Part shown: piece by piece, positions 45,391-54,013 of the stretch
How positions within the stretch are numbered: the first letter of the stretch is position 1
Layout: the number at the start of each line of letters is the position of its first letter
Assembly: GCA_024234675.1 (NCBI GenBank)
Contig: JACKNU010000002.1
Span: forward strand, 186,001 to 250,000
DNA: 64,000 bases
Source of the DNA: Pseudomonadales bacterium
GTDB lineage: Bacteria > Pseudomonadota > Gammaproteobacteria > Pseudomonadales > Halieaceae
Direction of reading: 5' to 3'
The notes under the pieces: model-generated
Told to the model about the DNA's origin: nothing
The model's input: the letters and a program-made list of their open reading frames with translations, nothing else
The model's database searches: none
Made by a program: the position numbers and the translations under genes

Positions 45391-45768
45391 ATGGCTGGTG
45401 CTGAAATTGCCCGACCTCCGGTATATCGCATCACCCTGGCACAGCTGCTGGTACTGGTTGTGTTGTGCCTAGTTCTGCTGGCATCCGACAAGGTACGTGC
45501 ATATTCGGTGCTTAGCGGTGGCTTGATCGCCATAGTGTCCCAGGCGTATTTTGCCGCGCTCGCCTTCAGGTGGCGTGGCGCCAGGTCGGCCAGGGCCATA
45601 GCCCGCTCCAGCTATGTGGGGCAGGTGGGCAAATTTTTGCTCAGTATCGCGGGGTTCGCCGTTGTTTTTGTGGCGCTCAGGCCCCTGGACGCTCCCGGCG
45701 TCTTTGCCGGTTACCTGGCGATGCTGGTTATACAGATTACTGGAAGCTGGTTATTGCTGCGGCGATAA
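45391..45768 (+). CDS. atpI: ATP synthase protein I
   Basis: 125 residues with four hydrophobic helices, the normal form of AtpI, which helps assemble the c ring. Sequence conservation in this family is low; the call rests on length, membrane profile and position as first gene of the atp operon. It ends 35 bases before the atpB start. Confidence 0.9.
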   Translation: MAGAEIARPPVYRITLAQLLVLVVLCLVLLASDKVRAYSVLSGGLIAIVSQAYFAALAFRWRGARSARAIARSSYVGQVGKFLLSIAGFAVVFVALRPLDAPGVFAGYLAMLVIQITGSWLLLRR

Positions 45769-45803
45769 GCGGTCCTTACAGACAGAAGCAAGAGTTTTTA
45801 CAG

Positions 45804-46682
45804 ATGGCAGGCGAAACCCAGACGATTTCTGAATACATTGTCCACCACCTGACCAACCTAACCTATGGCAAACTGCCGGCGGGCTTTGAGCGGGAAGACG
45901 GCTCGGTGGTGGGCGAAGGCGGCGCATGGGTGATGGCCCATGGTGGCGACGAGGCCGCGGCTATGGGCTTCAACGCGATTCACGTCGATTCGATGCTGTG
46001 GTCCATAGGGCTGGGTATCATCTTTTGTTGGCTGTTTCGCCGGGTGGCGAAAAAAGCCGAATCCGGCGTACCCAGTAAAGCGGTCAACATCGTGGAGATG
46101 ATCGTAGAGTTCGTCGACAACACCGTGCGCGATACCTTCCACGGCCAGAACAAGCTGGTTGCACCCCTGGCGCTGACCATATTCGTCTGGGTATTCCTGA
46201 TGAACCTCATGGATCTCATCCCGGTGGACCTGATTCCCTCGCTGCTGGCACTGGCCGGCGTGCACTACCAGAAAATCGTGCCTTCCACCGACCCCAATAT
46301 CACCATGGGTATGGCGGTGGGTGTCTTTATCCTGATGCTGTACTACTCGATCAAGGTGAAGGGCATGGGCTTCGTCAGGGAGCTCACGCTCAATCCCTTC
46401 AACCACCCGGTATTTATTCCGGTGAACCTGTTCATGGAAGTGGTGGGCCTGCTGGCCAAGCCCTTTTCCCTGGGCCTGCGACTGTTCGGCAACATGTACG
46501 CGGGTGAAATGATATTTATCCTGATAGCGGCCCTGTTCAGTGCGGGTATTGCCTGGGCGCTGCCGGCGGGATTGCTGCAGATTGGATGGGCCATATTCCA
46601 CATTCTGGTCATCACTCTGCAGGCCTTTATTTTCATGGTGCTGACGATCGTATATCTCAGCATGGCACATGAAGATCACTGA
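45804..46682 (+). CDS. atpB: ATP synthase Fo subunit a
   Basis: Forms the half-channels of the proton path. 292 residues from the ATG at 45804 (MAGETQTISEYIVHHL); the open frame upstream lies in atpI. The essential arginine is in SLGLRLFGNMYAGEMI (about 228-243), and NPFNHPVFIPVNLFMEVV precedes it. The pattern is H+-type. Length compares with 271 in E. coli, the extra residues being in the N-terminal region. Confidence 0.97.
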   Translation: MAGETQTISEYIVHHLTNLTYGKLPAGFEREDGSVVGEGGAWVMAHGGDEAAAMGFNAIHVDSMLWSIGLGIIFCWLFRRVAKKAESGVPSKAVNIVEMIVEFVDNTVRDTFHGQNKLVAPLALTIFVWVFLMNLMDLIPVDLIPSLLALAGVHYQKIVPSTDPNITMGMAVGVFILMLYYSIKVKGMGFVRELTLNPFNHPVFIPVNLFMEVVGLLAKPFSLGLRLFGNMYAGEMIFILIAALFSAGIAWALPAGLLQIGWAIFHILVITLQAFIFMVLTIVYLSMAHEDH

Positions 46683-46720
46683 TTTACTTTAACTTTGGTT
46701 ATTAACGCTAGGAGAAAATC
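46683..46720 (+). promoter_or_regulatory. Translation-enhancing leader of atpE
   Basis: A/T-rich, U-rich in RNA, unstructured leader followed by AGGAG 7 bases before the ATG. It resembles the well-known E. coli atpE enhancer, which raises c-subunit synthesis to the ring stoichiometry. Function inferred by analogy. Confidence 0.45.
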
Positions 46721-46951
46721 ATGGAATTAATCTACGTAGCTGCCGCCATCATGATGGGTCTGGGTGGACTGGGCGCCGCCATCGGCGTGGGCCTGCTGGG
46801 TGGCAAGCTGATCGAGGGATCCGCGCGCCAGCCTGAACTGGCACCGAAACTGCAGGTAACGTTCTTCCTGGGCGCGGGCCTGGTAGACGCGATCCCGATT
46901 ATCGGTGTTGGTATCGCTATGTACCTTATCTTCGTTGTCGCGGCAGGCTAA
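46721..46951 (+). CDS. atpE: ATP synthase Fo subunit c
   Basis: 76-residue hairpin of two helices forming the rotor ring. The polar loop SARQPEL (34-40) contacts gamma/epsilon, and the ion-binding carboxylate is Asp56 in AGLVDAIP. The absence of the Na+-site residues (Gln in helix 1, Glu-Ser/Thr in helix 2) supports proton coupling. YidC, encoded at 30010, inserts this protein in E. coli. Confidence 0.98.
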   Translation: MELIYVAAAIMMGLGGLGAAIGVGLLGGKLIEGSARQPELAPKLQVTFFLGAGLVDAIPIIGVGIAMYLIFVVAAG

Positions 46952-46968
46952 GCCAGGCATTCGGGAAC

Positions 46969-46991
46969 GGGGCCGCGTTAGCTGTGGCCCC
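46969..46991 (+). repeat. Intercistronic hairpin between atpE and atpF
   Basis: 6-bp GC stem (GGGGCC and GGCCCC) with an 11-base loop, followed by no T tract. Could stabilise the atpE end of the message and reduce read-through, fitting the need for many more c than b subunits. Confidence 0.45.
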
Positions 46992-47014
46992 CCATAATCT
47001 GTGAGGAGCAAGGC

Positions 47015-47485
47015 GTGAATATTAACCTTACGCTTATCGGACAGATGGTCGCTTTCGTCTGTTTTGTCGTGTTCTGCATGAAGTATGTGTGGCCGCCTAT
47101 TATCGCCGCCATGCAGGAGCGGGAAAACAAGATCGCCGATGGCCTGGCCGCGGCAGATCGCGCCAGTCATGACCTCGAGTTGGCCCAGGAAAAGGCGGTG
47201 GAACGCCTGAGGCAGGCCAAGGAAGAGGCCGCCGCGATCGTCGACGCTGCCAACAAGCGGGGCAACCAGCTGGTTGAAGAAGCCAAGCAGGCCGCCCTGG
47301 TGGAAGCCCAGCGGGTCAAGGCCTCCGCCCAGGCTGAAATCGAGCAGGAAGCCAACCGCGCCCGGGAACAACTGCGCGGCCAGGTAGCTGCCCTGTCACT
47401 GGCGGGAGCCGAAAAAATTCTGGGCTCCTCGATCGACCCCAAGGCACATGCCGACCTGGTCGACGAGCTGGCCGCCCAGCTTTAA
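47015..47485 (+). CDS. atpF: ATP synthase Fo subunit b
   Basis: 156 residues, one N-terminal membrane helix (about 3-25) then a long charged coiled coil forming the peripheral stalk. Identical length to the E. coli protein. The GTG start has GAGGAG 8 bases upstream. The Ala/Glu/Lys/Gln-rich heptad pattern is clear from residue 30 to the end. Confidence 0.97.
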   Translation: MNINLTLIGQMVAFVCFVVFCMKYVWPPIIAAMQERENKIADGLAAADRASHDLELAQEKAVERLRQAKEEAAAIVDAANKRGNQLVEEAKQAALVEAQRVKASAQAEIEQEANRAREQLRGQVAALSLAGAEKILGSSIDPKAHADLVDELAAQL

Positions 47486-47497
47486 CACGAGGGAGCT

Positions 47498-48034
47498 ATG
47501 GCTGAACTGAGCACACTGGCGCGACCCTATGCCAAGGCAGCGTTTGAGTACGCCCTGGACAAGCAGCAGCTTTCCCTGTGGCACGAACAGCTGGGAACCG
47601 CGGCTGCGGTCGTGGCCGACAGCGGCATGGAAGCGGTACTGAACAATCCCTCCCTGACGGCGTCGCAACAGGCCGGCATACTCACCGAGGTATGCGGCGA
47701 AGCGCTGGACGCGCAGATGCGGAATTTCATCTCCGTGCTGGCCGCCAACAAGCGCCTGCCCCTGCTGCCCGAGATTCACAAGCTGTTCGGCCAGTACAAG
47801 GCGAACCAGGAAAGATCCGTGGACGTCGAAGTCGTGTCCGCCTTCGACCTGGCGGATGAAGCCAGCGACCGGTTGGCGCAGGCACTGGGCAGGAAACTTG
47901 AGCGCCAGGTAACAGTTCGCACATCGACCGACAGCAACCTGCTGGGCGGAGTATTAATCAGGGCCGGAGATCTGGTGATCGACGGTTCCGTGCGCGGCAG
48001 GCTGAACAAGCTGGCCGAAGCATTGAATTCGTAG
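47498..48034 (+). CDS. atpH: ATP synthase F1 subunit delta
   Basis: 178 residues; joins the b-subunit stalk to the top of F1. Starts MAELSTLARPYAKAAFEYA, a conserved opening, and ends in the family block LLGGVLIRAGDLVIDGSVRGRLNKLAEAL. N-terminal six-helix bundle and small C-terminal domain by length. Confidence 0.97.
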   Translation: MAELSTLARPYAKAAFEYALDKQQLSLWHEQLGTAAAVVADSGMEAVLNNPSLTASQQAGILTEVCGEALDAQMRNFISVLAANKRLPLLPEIHKLFGQYKANQERSVDVEVVSAFDLADEASDRLAQALGRKLERQVTVRTSTDSNLLGGVLIRAGDLVIDGSVRGRLNKLAEALNS

Positions 48035-48050
48035 GATTGAGGAACAGAGC

Positions 48051-49595
48051 ATGCAGCAACTGAATCCATCTGAGATTAGCGAGATCATCAAGCAACGCAT
48101 CGACCAGCTTGATGTCAGCAGCGAGGCTCGCAATGAAGGTACGGTGGTATCCGTAACCGACGGCATCATCCGCATTCACGGCCTGGCCGATGTGATGTAC
48201 GGCGAGATGATTGAATTTGACGGCGGTATCTATGGCATGGCCCTGAACCTCGAGCGCGATTCCGTCGGCGCAGTGGTACTGGGCGATTACAAGGGCCTGG
48301 CTGAAGGCCAGTCCTGTCGCTGCACCGGACGTATCCTCGAAGTACCGGTCGGACCGGAGCTGCAGGGCCGCGTGGTCGATGCGCTGGGTAGCCCCATTGA
48401 CGGCAAGGGTCCGATCAATGCGGCCATGACCGATGCGCTGGAAAAAGTCGCCCCCGGTGTTATTGCCCGCCAGTCGGTAGACCAGCCCGTGCAGATCGGC
48501 CTCAAGGCTATCGATGCCATGGTGCCCATCGGCCGCGGCCAGCGGGAATTGATCATCGGCGACCGCCAGATCGGTAAGACCGCAATCGCCGTCGACGCGA
48601 TCATCAACCAGAAAGGTTCCGGCATTAAATGTATCTATGTCGCCATCGGCCAGAAGGCCTCCTCCGTTGCCGCCGTGGTGCGCAAGCTGGAAGAGCACGG
48701 CGCCATGGAGCACACCATCGTGGTCGCGGCGACCGCCTCCGATCCGGCGGCCATGCAGTTTCTTGCGCCGTTTGCCGGCTGCACCATGGGCGAGTACTAC
48801 CGCGACCGCGGTGAAGACGCCCTGATCATTTACGATGACCTGACCAAGCAGGCCTGGGCCTACCGCCAGATCTCCCTGCTGCTGCGCCGTCCCCCGGGCC
48901 GTGAAGCCTACCCGGGCGACGTGTTCTACCTCCACTCGCGCCTGTTGGAGCGCGCGGCACGGGTCAACGCCAGCTACGTGGAAAACTTCACCAACGGCGA
49001 GGTAAAGGGCAAGACCGGTTCCCTTACCGCCCTGCCCGTGATCGAGACCCAGGCCGGCGACGTGTCCGCCTTCGTACCAACCAATGTGATCTCCATCACC
49101 GACGGCCAGATCTTCCTGGAAGCGGACATGTTCAACGCCGGTATTCGTCCGGCCATGAATGCGGGTATCTCCGTATCACGTGTGGGTGGTGCCGCCCAGA
49201 CCAAGATCATGAAGAAATTGTCCGGGGGTATTCGTACGGCACTGGCGCAGTATCGTGAACTGGCCGCTTTTTCCCAGTTCGCGTCCGATCTCGATGACGC
49301 CACCAAGGCCCAGCTGGATCACGGTGAGCGGGTTACCGAGCTGATGAAGCAGAAGCAGTACTCGCCCCAGAGCGTCGCTGAAATGGGCGTAATGCTGTAC
49401 GCCGCCAATGAGGGCCTCCTGAACGATATCGAGGTCAACAAGATCGGTGATTTCGAATCCGCCCTGCTGTCCTACATGCACGCCGAACACGGCGAGCTGA
49501 TGACCAAGATTGTGGCGAGTGGAGATTACAACGACGAGATCGAGTCGACCTTCAAGGCGGCGCTCGAGAAGTTCAAGTCCACCCAGACCTGGTAA
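48051..49595 (+). CDS. atpA: ATP synthase F1 subunit alpha
   Basis: Non-catalytic nucleotide-binding subunit. 514 residues. P-loop GDRQIGKTA (about 170-178), the conserved PAMNAGISVSRVGGAAQ segment and the catalytic arginine contributed to beta in ISVSR. Starts MQQLNPSEISEIIKQRI, matching the family. Confidence 0.99.
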   Translation: MQQLNPSEISEIIKQRIDQLDVSSEARNEGTVVSVTDGIIRIHGLADVMYGEMIEFDGGIYGMALNLERDSVGAVVLGDYKGLAEGQSCRCTGRILEVPVGPELQGRVVDALGSPIDGKGPINAAMTDALEKVAPGVIARQSVDQPVQIGLKAIDAMVPIGRGQRELIIGDRQIGKTAIAVDAIINQKGSGIKCIYVAIGQKASSVAAVVRKLEEHGAMEHTIVVAATASDPAAMQFLAPFAGCTMGEYYRDRGEDALIIYDDLTKQAWAYRQISLLLRRPPGREAYPGDVFYLHSRLLERAARVNASYVENFTNGEVKGKTGSLTALPVIETQAGDVSAFVPTNVISITDGQIFLEADMFNAGIRPAMNAGISVSRVGGAAQTKIMKKLSGGIRTALAQYRELAAFSQFASDLDDATKAQLDHGERVTELMKQKQYSPQSVAEMGVMLYAANEGLLNDIEVNKIGDFESALLSYMHAEHGELMTKIVASGDYNDEIESTFKAALEKFKSTQTW

Positions 49596-49611
49596 CACCG
49601 AGGACCAGTAG

Positions 49612-50475
49612 ATGGCAGCCGGAAAGGAAATTCGCACCAAGATCTCGAGCATCCGCAGCACGCAGAAGATCACCAGCGCGATGGAAATGGTCGCGGCGAG
49701 CAAGATGCGCAAAGCCCAGGACCGCATGGCCCTGGGTAAGCCCTATGCGCGTCGCATGCGTGCGGTGGTCGGCCACATTGCCAACGCCGCGCCCGAGTAC
49801 AAGCACATGTACATGGAAGAGCGTGAAGTGCGGCGGGTCGGGTATATCGTCGTATCTACCGACCGAGGATTGTGTGGCGGCCTGAACATCAACCTGTTCA
49901 AGAACACGATCAAGTCCATGAAAGAATGGAACGACCAGGGCGTCGAGATAGAACTGTCACTGATCGGCGCCAAGGCGGCGGCCTTTTTCAACAGCTACGG
50001 CGGCAATGTAACCGCAGCGGTACGTGACCTGGGTGAGGAACCTGGCCTGTCGGACCTGATCGGCGGCGTGAAAACCATGCTGGATGCCTATGCCAACGGC
50101 AGTATCGACCGCCTGTTTCTGGTGAGCAATGAGTTCGTCAACACCATGACCCAGAATCCCACGGTAGAGCAGTTGCTGCCCCTGCAGGCCCAGGACAGCG
50201 CGGAGATGAAGCATCACTGGGACTACATCTACGAGCCCGATGCCAAGGAACTGCTGGAGCAGCTGCTGACCCGCTACATCGAATCGCAGGTCTACCAGGC
50301 GGTGGTCGAGAATGGCGCCTGCGAACAGGCGGCCCGTATGCTCGCCATGAAGAACGCAACAGACAACGCCGGCGACCTGATCGACGACCTGCAGCTTATC
50401 TACAACAAGGCGCGGCAGGCGGCGATTACCCAGGAGTTGTCGGAAATCGTAAGTGGTGCCGCGGCGATCAGCTGA
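49612..50475 (+). CDS. atpG: ATP synthase F1 subunit gamma
   Basis: Central rotor shaft. 287 residues, same size as in E. coli. The N-terminus KEIRTKISSIRSTQKITSAMEMVAASKMRKAQ and the C-terminal MKNATDNAGDLIDDLQLIYNKARQAAITQEL form the coiled coil inside alpha3beta3. The STDRGLCGGLN block of the globular part is intact. Confidence 0.98.
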   Translation: MAAGKEIRTKISSIRSTQKITSAMEMVAASKMRKAQDRMALGKPYARRMRAVVGHIANAAPEYKHMYMEEREVRRVGYIVVSTDRGLCGGLNINLFKNTIKSMKEWNDQGVEIELSLIGAKAAAFFNSYGGNVTAAVRDLGEEPGLSDLIGGVKTMLDAYANGSIDRLFLVSNEFVNTMTQNPTVEQLLPLQAQDSAEMKHHWDYIYEPDAKELLEQLLTRYIESQVYQAVVENGACEQAARMLAMKNATDNAGDLIDDLQLIYNKARQAAITQELSEIVSGAAAIS

Positions 50476-50568
50476 GGCTGGCGTGACTGCAGCGGTACCA
50501 ATGTAATGGCCAGGGTCAAACACAGTCCGGGCCAGACAGAATTGAACTTTGATCTAGAGGATCCGAAC

Positions 50569-51969
50569 ATGAGCAGCGGACGAATCGTACAAATTATCGG
50601 CGCGGTAATCGACGTGGAATTTCCGCGCGAAGACGTGCCGAAGGTCTACGATGCACTGAAAGTCACTGAAAAAGACCTCACCCTGGAAGTACAGCAGCAG
50701 TTGGGTGACGGTGTTGTGCGTACCATCGCCATGGGTTCTTCCGAAGGCGTCAGCCGCGGTCTGGCCGTGCATAACACCGGTGAGCCGATCTCCGTGCCCG
50801 TGGGTACGGAGACCCTGGGCCGCATCATGGACGTGCTGGGCAACCCCATCGACGAGTGTGGTCCTATCGGTGAAAAAGAGCGCGCCTCCATTCACCGCAA
50901 GGCGCCGACTTATGAGGAACTGGCCGCGTCCGAGGAACTGCTGGAAACCGGTATCAAGGTAATCGACCTGGTATGCCCCTTCGCGAAGGGCGGTAAGGTT
51001 GGCCTGTTCGGCGGCGCCGGCGTGGGCAAGACCGTCAACATGATGGAATTGATCAACAACATCGCGACCGAGCACTCCGGCCTGTCCGTATTCGCGGGTG
51101 TGGGTGAGCGTACTCGTGAGGGTAATGACTTCTACTTCGAAATGCAGGAGTCCAAGGTTGTCGATGTCGAAAACTTCAGCAACTCCAAGGTGGCGATGGT
51201 ATACGGCCAGATGAACGAGCCGCCGGGCAACCGCCTGCGCGTGGCCCTGACCGGTCTGACCATGGCCGAGAAATTCCGCGATGAAGGCCGTGACGTGCTG
51301 CTGTTCATCGACAATATCTACCGTTACACCCTGGCGGGCACCGAGGTATCGGCACTGCTGGGCCGCATGCCCTCCGCGGTGGGCTACCAGCCCACTCTCG
51401 CCGAGGAAATGGGTGTGCTGCAGGAGCGGATCACCTCTACCAAGGTCGGCTCAATCACGTCTATCCAGGCGGTATACGTACCTGCCGACGACCTGACCGA
51501 CCCCTCGCCGGCAACGACGTTCGCCCACCTTGACTCCACCGTGGTATTGAGCCGGGACATCGCCGCCAAGGGTATCTACCCCGCGGTGGACCCCCTGGAC
51601 TCTACCTCGCGCCAGCTGGATCCGCTGATCATCGGCGCCGAGCATTACGAGACCGCGCGTGGCGTGCAGTCGGTACTGCAGCGCTACAAGGAGTTGAAGG
51701 ATATTATCGCCATCCTGGGTATGGACGAACTGTCTGAGGAAGACAAGCAGACGGTAAACCGCGCCCGTAAGATCGAGCGCTTCCTGTCGCAGCCCTTCCA
51801 CGTGGCCGAGGTATTTACCGGATCCCCCGGCAAGTACGTTTCGCTGAAGGATACCATTGCCGGGTTCAACGGCATTCTCGCAGGTGAGTATGACCACCTG
51901 CCCGAGCAGGCGTTCTACATGGTTGGCAGCATCGAAGAAGCTGTCGAGAAAGCCAAGAAGCTTAAGTAG
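50569..51969 (+). CDS. atpD: ATP synthase F1 subunit beta
   Basis: Catalytic subunit. 466 residues from the ATG at 50569 (MSSGRIVQIIGAVIDVEF), with AGAGGAT upstream; an ATG at 50506 in the same frame would add 21 residues not found in the family. P-loop GGAGVGKTV (about 148-156), GERTREGNDFYFEM with the catalytic Glu, and ALLGRMPSAVGYQPTLAEEMG (DELSEED follows near the C-terminus). Confidence 0.98.
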   Translation: MSSGRIVQIIGAVIDVEFPREDVPKVYDALKVTEKDLTLEVQQQLGDGVVRTIAMGSSEGVSRGLAVHNTGEPISVPVGTETLGRIMDVLGNPIDECGPIGEKERASIHRKAPTYEELAASEELLETGIKVIDLVCPFAKGGKVGLFGGAGVGKTVNMMELINNIATEHSGLSVFAGVGERTREGNDFYFEMQESKVVDVENFSNSKVAMVYGQMNEPPGNRLRVALTGLTMAEKFRDEGRDVLLFIDNIYRYTLAGTEVSALLGRMPSAVGYQPTLAEEMGVLQERITSTKVGSITSIQAVYVPADDLTDPSPATTFAHLDSTVVLSRDIAAKGIYPAVDPLDSTSRQLDPLIIGAEHYETARGVQSVLQRYKELKDIIAILGMDELSEEDKQTVNRARKIERFLSQPFHVAEVFTGSPGKYVSLKDTIAGFNGILAGEYDHLPEQAFYMVGSIEEAVEKAKKLK

Positions 51970-51992
51970 AAGGCTTTAGAGAGGCCGTACCA

Positions 51993-52421
51993 ATGCCTAT
52001 GACAATACATTGCGACATAGTCAGCGCCGAGGAAGAGATCTTCTCGGGGCTGGTGGAAATGCTGGTGGCCACCGGTGAGCTGGGAGAGTTGGGCGTGAGC
52101 TATGGCCACGCACCGCTGCTCACCGCGCTGAAACCCGGGCCGGTACGCATCGTCAACCAGCATGGCGAGGAGCAGGTCTACTACGTTTCCGGGGGTTTTC
52201 TGGAAGTGCAGCCCGGCGTGGTGTCCATCCTGGCCGACACGGCCATCAGGGCACACGACGTGGACGAGGCCGCGGCTGAAGAGGCGCGCAGGGAGGCCGA
52301 GCATGCCCTGGCGAACCAGACAGGCGACTTCGATTACGGCAGGGCTTCGGCCCAGCTGGCCGAGGCTGCGGCCCAGTTGGCGACCCTGCGCAAAATGCGC
52401 AACAGGGCCGGGCGTGGCTAG
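51993..52421 (+). CDS. atpC: ATP synthase F1 subunit epsilon
   Basis: 142 residues: N-terminal beta sandwich (about 1-88, with GELGVSYGHAPLLTALKPG) and a C-terminal helical hairpin that can inhibit ATP hydrolysis. Last gene of the operon and followed by a canonical terminator. Confidence 0.97.
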   Translation: MPMTIHCDIVSAEEEIFSGLVEMLVATGELGELGVSYGHAPLLTALKPGPVRIVNQHGEEQVYYVSGGFLEVQPGVVSILADTAIRAHDVDEAAAEEARREAEHALANQTGDFDYGRASAQLAEAAAQLATLRKMRNRAGRG

Positions 52422-52443
52422 GCGCCTTGCGAGACAGGACCGA

Positions 52444-52468
52444 CCCCGGCGCTGCCGGGGTTTTTTTT
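52444..52468 (+). terminator. Rho-independent terminator of the atp operon
   Basis: 7-bp perfect stem CCCCGGC/GCCGGGG with a GCT loop, followed by eight T. Lies 22 bases after atpC. Confidence 0.92.
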
Positions 52469-52640
52469 GCCCTGCGGCGCGGGCAGTACCTGGTGTAGAA
52501 AGCATCACAGTTCGGGCAAAAAAAGCGCGTTTGGCTTAGTATTGCCTTCCCGACCCTCTTATTATGGCTGGTGAGTGCAGCTGCGCAGTCGGCTGTTCTG
52601 GCCGATGGTGTGGGGACCGTGCTTATTTGGTGAACGTACT

Positions 52641-54011
52641 ATGCAACTGGAAGTGATTATTCTTGCCGCGGGCCAGGGTAAGCGGATGCAATCCGCCTTA
52701 CCCAAGGTGCTGCATTCGCTTGCCGGCAGGCCCCTGCTGGAACATGTCGTCAGCACTGCGCTGCAGCTTCAGCCCCTGGCGGTGCATGTCGTGATCGGCC
52801 ACGGTTCGGAAGCGGTGGCGCAAGCCCTGTCGGCTTACAATGTCAACTGGGTTATCCAGGAGCAACAGCTGGGCACCGGTCATGGCGTTTTGCAGGCCAT
52901 GCCCGCCGTCTCGCCCGGGAGCACCGTGCTGGTGCTCTACGGCGATGTCCCTCTCATCGGGCGCGCGACCCTGCAGGCGCTGGTATCCATGGCCGGCAGT
53001 GGGCCGGCGCTACTGACCGCCACGGTCGAGGACCCGGCGGGCTACGGACGCATTTTGCGGGACGATGCCGGCGCGCTGGTCGCGGTAGTCGAGCACCGCG
53101 ACGCCAGCGATGCCCAGCGCAATATCCGCGAAATCAACACCGGTGTGCTGGCGGCCCCGGCGCGTGACCTGCGCGAGTACCTGCCAAGGGTTGGCAATGA
53201 CAACACCCAGGGCGAGTACTACCTGCCTGATATCCTGTCCCTGGCCGTTGCCGAGGGGCGGACGGTGGGCAGCTGCCAGGCCGAGTCCGAGCTCGAGGTG
53301 CTGGGGGTCAATGACCAGTTGCAGCTGCAGCGACTGGAGCGTGAATGCCAGCACCGCCAGGCCGTGCAGCTGATGCGCGACGGCGTGGCCCTGGCCGACG
53401 CCAGTCGGATTGATGTGCGCGGTACACTGAGCTGCGGCACCGATGTCAGGATCGACGTGAACGTGGTATTCGAAGGCGAGGTGAAGCTGGGGAATAACGT
53501 GGTCATCGGCCCCAATTGCGTGTTGCGGGATGTCACGATAGGGGATGGCGCCACCATACATGCGATGAGCCACCTGCAGGAGGCACAGGTGGGTTCCGGT
53601 TGCAGTGTCGGCCCCTATGCCAGGTTGCGTCCCGGCACCCGGTTGGCGTCAGGCGCCCGCGTGGGCAATTTCGTCGAGACCAAAAAAGCGGACATAGGCG
53701 CGGGCAGCAAGGTCAATCACCTGAGTTATATCGGCGACTGCGCAATGGGCCCCGGGGTCAACATAGGCGCGGGCACCATCACCTGCAATTACGACGGAGT
53801 GAACAAGCATCGCACGGAAATCGGTGCGGATGTTTTCGTGGGTTCCAATAGCACGCTGGTGGCGCCGCTGTCGATTGCCGCTGGCGGCTTTGTCGCCGCC
53901 GGCTCCACGATTACCAAGGTCGTGGAGCGGGACGAGCTGGCTGTCAGCCGCGCCCGCCAGCGCAATATCCAGGGCTGGCAGCGGCCTGGCAAGCGCCCAA
54001 CCGAGGACTGA
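52641..54011 (+). CDS. glmU: Bifunctional GlmU (uridyltransferase / glucosamine-1-P acetyltransferase)
   Basis: Makes UDP-GlcNAc for peptidoglycan and LPS. 456 residues from the ATG at 52641. N-terminal pyrophosphorylase domain with LAAGQGKRM (about 7-15), the conserved YGDVPLI (about 101-107) and INTGVLAA. C-terminal left-handed beta helix with hexapeptide repeats; the acetyltransfer His region is seen in VGNFVETKKADIGAGSKVNHLSYIGD and NIGAGTITCNYDG. The upstream 66 bases in frame are not part of the family. glmS follows after 2 bases. Confidence 0.98.
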   Translation: MQLEVIILAAGQGKRMQSALPKVLHSLAGRPLLEHVVSTALQLQPLAVHVVIGHGSEAVAQALSAYNVNWVIQEQQLGTGHGVLQAMPAVSPGSTVLVLYGDVPLIGRATLQALVSMAGSGPALLTATVEDPAGYGRILRDDAGALVAVVEHRDASDAQRNIREINTGVLAAPARDLREYLPRVGNDNTQGEYYLPDILSLAVAEGRTVGSCQAESELEVLGVNDQLQLQRLERECQHRQAVQLMRDGVALADASRIDVRGTLSCGTDVRIDVNVVFEGEVKLGNNVVIGPNCVLRDVTIGDGATIHAMSHLQEAQVGSGCSVGPYARLRPGTRLASGARVGNFVETKKADIGAGSKVNHLSYIGDCAMGPGVNIGAGTITCNYDGVNKHRTEIGADVFVGSNSTLVAPLSIAAGGFVAAGSTITKVVERDELAVSRARQRNIQGWQRPGKRPTED

Positions 54012-54013
54012 TT

